Below, one piece after another: positions 7,454-13,320 of a DNA stretch of 19,308 nt (positions are counted from its first letter, which is position 1; each line of letters starts with the position of its first letter). Below the pieces are notes generated by a model. The model was not told where the DNA came from. It searched no databases and worked only from the letters and a program-made list of their open reading frames with translations. The position numbers and the translations under genes are program-made. This DNA comes from an uncultured SAR324 cluster bacterium (lineage in GTDB: Bacteria > SAR324 > NAC60-12), in the NCBI GenBank assembly GCA_902513935.1, contig CABXOR010000038.1, positions 1 through 19,308 of the forward strand, written 5' to 3'.

Positions 7454-8788
7454 TCAATTTTGATAAAGGCGCTGGTCCGGATTAAACCTAGAAATTGGAA
7501 ACAGAGGGTTTGTACGTCGACCGTTAATAATTATTTCATAGTGTAAATGTGGACCAGTACTGCGTCCAGTGCTTCCTACTAATCCTAGCAAGTCTCCACG
7601 TTTAATTTTCTGACCGCGTCTTACCTTTATTTTAGAAAGATGAGCAAAACGTGTTCTGTAGCGAACAGAATTTTTCTTTCCGGGGAAAAAACCTCTTCCA
7701 TGTTGTAGTTCCACAAGTAGTCCAAATCCTGATTTGCGATCTGCAATTCGGACAGTGCCATCTGCAGGAGCGTGAACGGGGGAGCCTCTTTTTGCTCTGA
7801 AATCAATGCCAGCATGATACCCACGTTTCTTGGTGAATGGATCCTTTCGCATTCCATAACGATCAGATAATATTCTGCTTCGAAGTGGAATCACGGTCGG
7901 AGTATGTTTCCAGAAACTTTTATTTCGTTCAATCAACTGGCTTAAATCCTCCAGTTGGGCAACGGTTTCGAAGTAGTTATCAGAATTATTGTAAAGAAAA
8001 CTACGCAAACTTCCGGAACTTAATAAAGTTTGCGGTGAGTCGAGAGACAAGCTATCCAAAATTGTAGGGCCTCCGCGCCCAGTTTTAGTTTTTACTCGTT
8101 TGGTTTTTCCGATTTTGCTGAGTCTTATTCCAGTAGTTTTACTGATCTTTTTTGTTAGCCGGATGACCGTCGCCTGATTAACTTTGAGGAACTCCATATG
8201 TTCAGACAAATTCTGTTCTGTTTCAACGAGTTGTCCTCGTAACTGCTGAATGGTGTTTGCCTGTTCTTCAAAACTTCTACGATTTGTAGTAAATTCCTGC
8301 AAAGACTGACTAAAGAGCAAAAAATCCTGATATATCTGATCCAGCCACTTCACGGTCTGTAGAGGATTTGTTTGATCCTTGAGTTTTGAAGTACATTGAG
8401 CCTCCATTGTCTGGCACATGTAATCGTGCAATTCATCCAACTTATGTGTGTTGGAACGGAATAATGCCAAATGTTTCTTAAACATTACGTCACTGTTATG
8501 TAAAGACTGCTTCAATTCTTCAACATAATTTTCAAGAAACGAAATTCTGGACTCACGGCCGTCATAGAGATCTATCCGCTGCTGAAATGCTATCTGAGTA
8601 TTTTCCTGCTTTTCAAGAAACTGAGCCTGCTTCAAGATTGTCTGGTGCTGGTCAAAAAATTTCCAACCTAAAGCTCCAGCGCCAACCAAAATCAAGGCCA
8701 ACAAAAAAAACATAAATTTTGACCCAAAATGATACTGGCTTACTCCAAAGTTACTATCTTTAAGCAGAAGGATTGAAAAGTTTTTCAT
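7454..8788 (-). CDS. Membrane-anchored M23 (LytM) family metallopeptidase
   Basis: A predicted peptidoglycan endopeptidase anchored in the inner membrane. In numbering from the GTG at 8794 there is a short cytoplasmic tail, one membrane helix at 27-46 (FMFFLLALILVGAGALG), a long coiled-coil region (about 50-210), a basic linker with TKRVKTKTGR, then the LytM domain from about 300. Zinc ligands are present: H327 and D331 in HAGID, and H418 in GPHLHYE, with the conserved H385 in AHLS. The domain should be active. A run of about 12 residues (FFPGKKNSVRYR, 369-380) is inserted where most members have a tight turn. I prefer the ATG at 8788; the GTG at 8794 is two codons upstream. It heads the operon with bactofilin and the FtsB-like gene and has a good promoter 40 bp upstream. 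Bactofilins commonly position such peptidases. Confidence 0.93.
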   Translation of the reverse strand: MKNFSILLLKDSNFGVSQYHFGSKFMFFLLALILVGAGALGWKFFDQHQTILKQAQFLEKQENTQIAFQQRIDLYDGRESRISFLENYVEELKQSLHNSDVMFKKHLALFRSNTHKLDELHDYMCQTMEAQCTSKLKDQTNPLQTVKWLDQIYQDFLLFSQSLQEFTTNRRSFEEQANTIQQLRGQLVETEQNLSEHMEFLKVNQATVIRLTKKISKTTGIRLSKIGKTKRVKTKTGRGGPTILDSLSLDSPQTLLSSGSLRSFLYNNSDNYFETVAQLEDLSQLIERNKSFWKHTPTVIPLRSRILSDRYGMRKDPFTKKRGYHAGIDFRAKRGSPVHAPADGTVRIADRKSGFGLLVELQHGRGFFPGKKNSVRYRTRFAHLSKIKVRRGQKIKRGDLLGLVGSTGRSTGPHLHYEIIINGRRTNPLFPISRFNPDQRLYQN

Positions 8789-8827
8789 ACACACATTTAC
8801 ATAGAAAATGGCCGAAATTAACTACTT

Positions 8828-8856
8828 ATTCTAACACTATAATAACTTAACTACAA
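8828..8856 (-). promoter_or_regulatory. Sigma70-type promoter for the M23-bactofilin-FtsB-like operon
   Basis: On the minus strand TTGTAG (8856-8851) and TAGAAT (8833-8828) are 17 bp apart. Transcription would start near 8821, giving a leader of about 30 nt to the M23 ATG. No other gene lies between, and the next two genes downstream are close enough to share this transcript. Confidence 0.6.
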
Positions 8857-9306
8857 CCAATTTGAGAATAGCTTTAAACAGATCAGCCGAGCAACATCAC
8901 CCTGTCGCGGTTGTCTTAACAGACCAGTTATATTCAAATTCTTTTTGGACTAGCACGATCGGCACTAACAAGGTTTCAGTTAATCGGCTCTTACGGATAG
9001 AGTTTGTTTATTTTACCAAAAAACTAGTTTCAAAGTCTTTCCTGCCAAAATCGTGCAAAAGTTATGCATATTTAATCTCACACACTAGTTATGTTGTGAA
9101 AGGCTTTCAGCAACGAGAAAGGTTTAGAGTTAGTACATTGTTTCCGCCAACCTGATTTGGTGTTGCAGCTATTAGGGAGTAACATGAAGCTGTTTGATCA
9201 TGGGATTCAATTGCTTTTCCACAAATCTAAGATCTCTGTCCAGAAAGAACTGATTAACATCTTCAATTATTATTATAGCCTAAAGTCTCAAAATTTCTTT
9301 CAATAC
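8857..9306. other. Gene-poor stretch of about 450 bp
   Basis: Between the M23 promoter and the GspE remnant no protein or RNA gene is recognisable. It holds a 97-codon plus-strand frame from a TTG at 8862 that resembles nothing I know, a small imperfect palindrome at 9093-9114, and a short plus-strand frame ending at 9321 (separate entry). Since it adjoins a broken gene, it may be decayed coding sequence or a remnant of a rearrangement. Confidence 0.5.
9093..9114. repeat. Small palindrome
   Basis: TGAAAG and CTTTCA flank a single central G (9097-9109), extended by GTTG and CAAC with one unpaired G. The loop is too small for a good RNA hairpin and no T-run follows. It could be a protein-binding dyad or chance. 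Confidence 0.25.
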
Positions 9307-9321
9307 TTAAACTTTCAGTAA
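9184..9321 (+). CDS. Possible small protein of 45 residues
   Basis: ATG at 9184 follows GGGAG (9175-9179) by four bases, closer than ideal, and opens a 45-codon frame (MKLFDHGIQLLFHKSK...) ending in TAA at 9319-9321. The frame is open further upstream, back to a TGA at 9097-9099, with GTG and TTG codons as other starts. The product would be basic and aromatic-rich with no recognisable domain. Its end overlaps the end of the GspE remnant on the other strand by 15 bp. In AT-rich DNA such a frame can arise by chance, so this is only a candidate, or a relic. Confidence 0.22.
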   Translation: MKLFDHGIQLLFHKSKISVQKELINIFNYYYSLKSQNFFQYLNFQ

Positions 9322-9624
9322 CAGCGGCTGTACTTCTTTCCAGTCAGTCAAACCCTCTTTGGTCAGGCGTTGAGCAGTTTGTTGCATTGTGTGAAAGTAA
9401 AGTTCAGGTTCTGGGCGTATCAATTTCCTTCCTTTGTCACCAGCCTGAAACCAGTCTCGTAACAGAGAATTCACCTTCAGAATTTCATAGGTAGGAATGC
9501 GACCGGAGTAGCCTGTACCCTTGCACCTCAAGCAGTTTTTGTCCGAAGTATGAGTATTTGACTTGTTTCCGTTCTGGTGTGAACAGAGGCAGCGCACTAA
9601 TCTTTGGGCGTGCTTGGCTTTCTT
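9307..9624 (-). pseudogene. C-terminal remnant of a GspE/PilB-type secretion ATPase
   Basis: The frame encodes about 105 residues matching only the C-terminal end of type II secretion/type IV pilus ATPases, normally more than 500 residues. It opens KKAKHAQRLVRCLC, where AQRLVR.LC is a family signature, then has CLRCKGTGYSGRIPTYEIL, the usual CxxCxGTGYxGRxxxYEll, and ends with MQQTAQRLTKEGLTDWKEV, corresponding to the closing G-T/L-T..EV motif. The Walker A, Asp box, Walker B and N-terminal parts are absent. One cysteine of the first zinc pair is lost (LCSHQ). There is no plausible start: translation would have to begin at an internal GTG (9597). The TAA at 9627-9625 that closes the frame upstream is the stop codon of the Nudix gene, in the same register. 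I infer a truncated relic left by deletion or recombination. Confidence 0.8.
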
Positions 9625-10308
9625 TTATCGATGTACCTTCCCCTGTTCAGAATGGCTGAGCGGTTTTAAATCAAACGGCAGCTCTTCTCCCGAATAATCC
9701 AGCGCCCTTTCCATCCAGTTTGGGGAGTCCGGATGATGTACTTGAAAATCCGGGATGTGACCGAGACCGATTTCCAGCAGACGCAGAATCAGTTTAGCAG
9801 TCAGGCCCCAAATATCAAATCCCTGATAATCAAAATGATGTGCCAGTACAGTTGCAATCGGTGTTTTGAATTCCTCGGTCCAGTGATTGTCACCGTTCAT
9901 GAAAAAGGTGAGGGGTGCCTTGAAGACTGATTCAATTTCAGCTGTATTTAGAAGAGGCACAAAATCTTCGGGAATGAGACCGACAAAGGGTGTGACCAGA
10001 TAATAATGCAGTGAAAGAATCTGGTCCAGTGTGCCGATAATTTCTACGTTTTCCGGTGGCAGACCTATTTCTTCATGTGTTTCACGGAGTGCAGCTTCCA
10101 GTGAATTTGCATCCTGTGTGTCCTGCTTTCCTCCCGGAAAAGAAACCTGTCCTGCATGCGAGCGCAGTTGCTTAGAACGCTTTGTCAGCAGAACAAATAG
10201 TTCACCCTCAGATTTCAGCAAAGGAATAAGCACAGAGGCACGCTTTTCGATTTGTGTATTTTTAGGCGGCTGATGGTCGGCAAGACAGTGTCTTATTTTA
10301 TTTAGCAT
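9625..10308 (-). CDS. Nudix hydrolase, CoA pyrophosphatase (NudL/YeaB-like)
   Basis: Members cleave coenzyme A and its derivatives to 3',5'-ADP and phosphopantetheine. The 227-residue protein has the CoA-type signature LLTKRSKQLRSHAGQVSFPG (40-59) followed by GKQDTQD, leading into the Nudix box ending in ALRETHEEIGL (73-83) with the metal-binding RExxEE. IIGTLDQIL and VTPFVGLI after the box also fit this subfamily. Length is slightly above the usual 190-210 because of a C-terminal tail (about 195-227) ending SEQGKVHR. ATG at 10308-10306 is preceded by CAGG at modest distance. Its stop codon is directly followed, in frame, by the GspE remnant, so the last part of this tail might itself be a junction product. 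It is separated from the HEPN-like gene upstream by 189 bp. Confidence 0.9.
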   Translation of the reverse strand: MLNKIRHCLADHQPPKNTQIEKRASVLIPLLKSEGELFVLLTKRSKQLRSHAGQVSFPGGKQDTQDANSLEAALRETHEEIGLPPENVEIIGTLDQILSLHYYLVTPFVGLIPEDFVPLLNTAEIESVFKAPLTFFMNGDNHWTEEFKTPIATVLAHHFDYQGFDIWGLTAKLILRLLEIGLGHIPDFQVHHPDSPNWMERALDYSGEELPFDLKPLSHSEQGKVHR

Positions 10309-10497
10309 AGTGCCTGAAAAAAAAGATTATTTGCTATCAGTACTCAGTAATGGCAATCAGTTTTCATAGTACAAACCAGAATTTTATACTGATTGCTGAC
10401 AGCTAAAAAATGACAGCTATTTCTCTGTACCTGAACAGAGTGTTATTCAAAAAATAAACAACTTTAGTGCTGACACAGTTTCACTGCTAACAATCAA

Positions 10498-10932
10498 TCA
10501 TGGAGTAAAAAAACGCGCTCTGTTCTCCCTCCAGTAGGCTTTGATAATTTTGTGAATTTGCCTGCTTGCTTCGTACGAAGTTTTGGCGAATGCCGGCGTG
10601 AACTGGATATATTTTGGGCGGGTGTGTCCCAGTAAATCCCGATTCAGGGCACTGTCAAGTACATCACACTGCGGACGTGTTTCCTCGACTTCCGATACAA
10701 CAGAACTGCATATGTTGAGCATTTCAGTTGAAGAGTAAGCCGGAAGCTGAAAATGACCATGTGCCTGCAAAATTGAACTGAAGGCATTGATCGCAGCCTG
10801 GTTGCTAAGTAGACAGCTGGTATCCGGATTTGTTTTGATAAAGGATTTGGCCATTTCCAGGTCTTCTTTGGATTGCTCCCAAGAAACACGGGCACGCTGA
10901 ATGCTTTGTTCAGACTCCTGTGCTTTCTGCAT
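10498..10932 (-). CDS. HEPN-like small helical protein, unknown function
   Basis: I do not recognise this 144-residue protein with certainty. It is strongly helical. Residues 8-65 follow the pattern of HEPN domains: an amphipathic helix SIQRARVSWEQSKEDLEMAK, then a helix with LLSNQAAINAFSSILQAHGH, where HEPN proteins have QaaEkalKAlL. A second helical pair follows, with FAKTSYEASRQIHKIIKAYW near the C-terminus. The RNase motif Rx4-6H of active HEPN toxins is not evident; RQIH (R-x-x-H) is the closest. No MNT nucleotidyltransferase or other antitoxin is adjacent. The start ATG at 10932 has no clear ribosome binding site. The gene lies between pyrE and the Nudix gene on the same strand, but gaps of about 190-210 bp argue against a tight operon. 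Confidence 0.6.
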   Translation of the reverse strand: MQKAQESEQSIQRARVSWEQSKEDLEMAKSFIKTNPDTSCLLSNQAAINAFSSILQAHGHFQLPAYSSTEMLNICSSVVSEVEETRPQCDVLDSALNRDLLGHTRPKYIQFTPAFAKTSYEASRQIHKIIKAYWRENRARFFTP

Positions 10933-10970
10933 ATTTGTTTTAAATACTATACAGTTACAAGTTTTATCAC

Positions 10971-11047
10971 GTCATCCCGAAAGTACTGTGAAGGATCATA
11001 TAAGGAAACCGCACTTTTTTTCAATCTCTCTCTTCGTTCGAGATGAC
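10971..11047. repeat. Interspersed palindromic repeat, two arms
   Basis: GTCATCCCGAAAGTA at the left and TTCGTTCGAGATGAC at the right are imperfect inverted repeats about 77 bp end to end. The reverse complement of the right arm also resembles the copy at 1651-1682. This looks like a REP/MITE-like non-coding repeat sitting between pyrE and the HEPN-like gene. It could fold into a long hairpin in the transcript leaving pyrE. Confidence 0.55.
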
Positions 11048-11144
11048 ACTCTGCAATCAATAATATAAGTATCATGCGAGAATTCATGACTCAAGAGAAA
11101 CAAAGGTAAAACAGAATGATAAGTATTTTACTTTCCGGACCATG

Positions 11145-11816
11145 CTAACGGACACTGTGTTCTTCAAGATAATGCTCTATTTTTAGAAATATATCATCAT
11201 CCAAAACAACGGCACCGTCGATTTCACGATTATTCAGATAATCACAAACTTCACGGATAGTGATGACAGACCAGACTGGAACGCCGGTTATTTGTTCAAA
11301 ATCCGCAATGGCATCACGTCCCAGAGAATTTTTTTCCATCCGGTCGAGTGCCACTAGTACACCGGAAAACTTAACCCCGCAAAGCTCCCGAATCATGGCA
11401 ACAGACTCTATTTTAGTCAGTCCATCAGTGATCACATCATCAACCATAACCACCGAATCCTTCGCCAACGGCAGCTGACCAACAAGTGATCCCAGGTCAC
11501 CATGTGTCTTTTTCTCTTTTCGATTAAAGAAATATCCTATATTCTGGTTAAGACTGCTCGACAAAGCTGTGGCTGCAGAAACGCACAAAGGAATGCCTTT
11601 GTAAGCCGGACCGAAGATTAAACTGCAGTTTGGAGCATTTTCCTCAATTGCCGAGGCATAGTTTCGACCCAGCTCTTCAATCAGGGGGCCGGTGTTGAAT
11701 TTTGAGGAATTGAAAAAGTAAGGTGAGCTGCGCCCGCTTTTGAGCGTGAATTCCCCAAACTGCAGAGCTTCTGCACGTACGAGAAATTTGGCAAATTCTT
11801 TTTTGTAGCTTTGCAT
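11145..11816 (-). CDS. pyrE: Orotate phosphoribosyltransferase
   Basis: PyrE joins orotate to PRPP to form OMP in pyrimidine synthesis. The 223-residue protein (E. coli 213) has the N-terminal LQFGEFTLKSGRSSPYFFN block (19-36), IFGPAYKGIPL (67-77), the flexible-loop region FFNRKEKKTHGDLG (96-109) with the catalytic lysine area, and the PRPP-binding motif VVMVDDVITDGLT (122-134). The last part usually reads VITAGTA; the Asp and Leu here are an unusual variant, although both acidic residues of VDD are kept. The C-terminus (REIDGAVVLDDDIFLKIEHY) is an extension relative to many members. ATG at 11816-11814. The gene diverges from the serine acetyltransferase gene across 90 bp that must hold both promoters; none matches consensus well. 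No other pyr genes are nearby. Confidence 0.95.
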   Translation of the reverse strand: MQSYKKEFAKFLVRAEALQFGEFTLKSGRSSPYFFNSSKFNTGPLIEELGRNYASAIEENAPNCSLIFGPAYKGIPLCVSAATALSSSLNQNIGYFFNRKEKKTHGDLGSLVGQLPLAKDSVVMVDDVITDGLTKIESVAMIRELCGVKFSGVLVALDRMEKNSLGRDAIADFEQITGVPVWSVITIREVCDYLNNREIDGAVVLDDDIFLKIEHYLEEHSVR

Positions 11817-11906
11817 TCTAAATAAGCGGTTAATTTTGAATTATATTTTACAGCATAACAGTTAGTTTCATTCAACTCAATTCCGGAACATAATTTCTTC
11901 AACGAA

Positions 11907-12863
11907 ATGGTTCGGAATGATCATTTTCAAACCAGTAACCAAACGATGTCAAAAGATAAGGGAAAAAGGCTGCAAAAAATAATTGATGCCCTGATGGTCT
12001 CTTACCGGGAACATCCGGAAATAGAACATATCGGCGAGGTTGCTTTGCCGACTAAGGAAAGTATTGTTAAACTGGTTGAAGATATTCAGGTACTGCTGTT
12101 TCCCGGTTTAATCCGGCAGGAGTCTTTTGATAATCTCAATTTACCTCATATTGTTGGACAGCAAACGGTCTCTATTTTCTACCGCCTCAAGGAATTTATA
12201 GAGCTGGTTCTTTGCTGGAAGGCTTCGCAGGAAGGGGAAAATTGTGAGGAAAAGCGTGAATTTGGAGAACAGGTTGAAAACATTGCTTTCGAATTTCTGG
12301 AATACATTCCGGAAATGCGTGAAGTTCTCTCTGAGGATGTTGACGCAATTCTTCAAGGCGATCCTGCATCGGTCAGCAAGCGTGAGATCGTGCTGGCCTA
12401 CCCTGGTCTTCAGGCAGTAAGTGTCTTTAGAGTTGCGAAATTTTTGCACGAAAGGAAAGTGCCTTTGATTCCGAGAATCATGACTGAACACATTCATTCA
12501 CAAACCGGAATTGATATTCATCCGGGTGTTTCAATTGGGAAAGGCCTGATGATTGATCACGGCACCGGGATCGTGATTGGGGAAACTGCAGTAATCAAGG
12601 ATCAGATCCGGCTTTATCAGGGTGTTACTTTAGGAGCACTCAGTCCGCAACATTCTCTGGCTAACCCGAATTTAAAGCGTCATCCAACTATCGAAAACAA
12701 CGTGATCGTGTATTCCGGCGCAACAATTTTAGGAGATGTGGTGATTGGAGAAGGTTCAATTATTGGTGGAAATGTCTGGCTTACACACAGTATTCTGCCC
12801 AATAGTCGGGTTTTTTTAAAGGATGCTGACTCCGCACTGGAAGTAAGAGTGAAGGGAAATTAG
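11907..12863 (+). CDS. cysE: Serine O-acetyltransferase (EpsC/SatA type)
   Basis: The enzyme acetylates serine to O-acetylserine, the precursor for cysteine. The 318-residue protein has a long helical N-terminal domain (about 15-165) including LLFPGLIRQESFDNLNLPHI and EFLEYIPEMREVLSEDVDAI. It continues with the GDPAS and YPGLQAVSVFRVAKFL segments and a left-handed beta-helix of hexapeptide repeats (200-305). That helix contains GIDIHPGVSIGKGLMIDHGT with the catalytic-region histidine, then GIVIGETAVI and LYQGVTLGAL. The larger N-terminal domain marks it as the EpsC-like type rather than the 273-residue E. coli CysE. The C-terminal tail usually used to bind CysK is short and ends VRVKGN. ATG at 11907 is assumed; the ATG at 11946 would remove 13 poorly conserved residues. 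No cysK is adjacent. Confidence 0.93.
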   Translation: MVRNDHFQTSNQTMSKDKGKRLQKIIDALMVSYREHPEIEHIGEVALPTKESIVKLVEDIQVLLFPGLIRQESFDNLNLPHIVGQQTVSIFYRLKEFIELVLCWKASQEGENCEEKREFGEQVENIAFEFLEYIPEMREVLSEDVDAILQGDPASVSKREIVLAYPGLQAVSVFRVAKFLHERKVPLIPRIMTEHIHSQTGIDIHPGVSIGKGLMIDHGTGIVIGETAVIKDQIRLYQGVTLGALSPQHSLANPNLKRHPTIENNVIVYSGATILGDVVIGEGSIIGGNVWLTHSILPNSRVFLKDADSALEVRVKGN

Positions 12864-12884
12864 TGAAAAATATTAATAAACAGA

Positions 12885-12912
12885 TTGACTTAACTAAAAA
12901 ATGAGTTAAAGT
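12885..12912 (+). promoter_or_regulatory. Possible promoter for clpS-clpA
   Basis: TTGACT (12885-12890) and TAAAGT (12907-12912) lie 16 bp apart, about 90 bp upstream of clpS in the 139-bp gap after cysE. The -10 box matches only four of six consensus bases, so this is tentative. Confidence 0.3.
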
Positions 12913-13002
12913 GCATTTATCTACAGAAAAACGATTAGTTTGAAATTTTCATGCAGAATTGGATTTGTTTGAAAATTAGGTCTGGGTTTCCGGGAAAAAA
13001 TA

Positions 13003-13311
13003 ATGAGTGAAATTGAAATTGATGAACAGCTGAAGACTAAAACACGAAAGAAGCTGAAGCCGCCTCAAAGCTACAGAGTTCTGCTTCATAATGATAATTA
13101 TACCTCGATGGAATTTGTGGTGTATGTACTGGAAACAGTGTTTGGAAAAAGTTTAAATGAGGCAACAAAGATCATGATTCATGTTCATGAAAACGGAATT
13201 GGAATTTGCGGTTCTTACACTTTTGAGGTTGCAGAAACGAAAGTGGAAGTGGTACATGGGTTGGCGAAACAATATGAATATCCTCTACAAGCAACAATGG
13301 AAGAAAATTGA
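13003..13311 (+). CDS. clpS: ATP-dependent Clp protease adaptor ClpS
   Basis: ClpS binds the N-terminal domain of ClpA and delivers proteins with bulky N-terminal residues (N-degrons). The 102-residue protein has the basic flexible N-terminal tail (about 1-20), then [20 protein letters not shown] (23-42), the pocket histidine H62 in [21 protein letters not shown] (67-81) and the closing YPLQATMEE. Asn30, Asp31 and His62 of the alpha-amino binding site are present. The position that is the second Asp of the common NDD motif is Asn32. Length is normal. The ATG at 13003 is nine bases before the next clear hydrophilic stretch and has only a weak GGGAAAA upstream. clpA begins 9 bp after its stop, so the pair is co-transcribed and very probably acts together. 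Confidence 0.97.
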   Translation: MSEIEIDEQLKTKTRKKLKPPQSYRVLLHNDNYTSMEFVVYVLETVFGKSLNEATKIMIHVHENGIGICGSYTFEVAETKVEVVHGLAKQYEYPLQATMEEN

Positions 13312-13320
13312 GTTGAGATT

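Noticed and set aside
8862..9155. 97-codon plus-strand frame starting at TTG
   Set aside because: No family motif, no ribosome binding site and unremarkable codon use. It overlaps the M23 promoter surroundings and lies in a stretch that looks non-coding.
10423..10440. Perfect six-pair stem CTCTGT/ACAGAG as a terminator
   Set aside because: No T-run follows on either strand at the right distance, so it does not meet the pattern of an intrinsic terminator.
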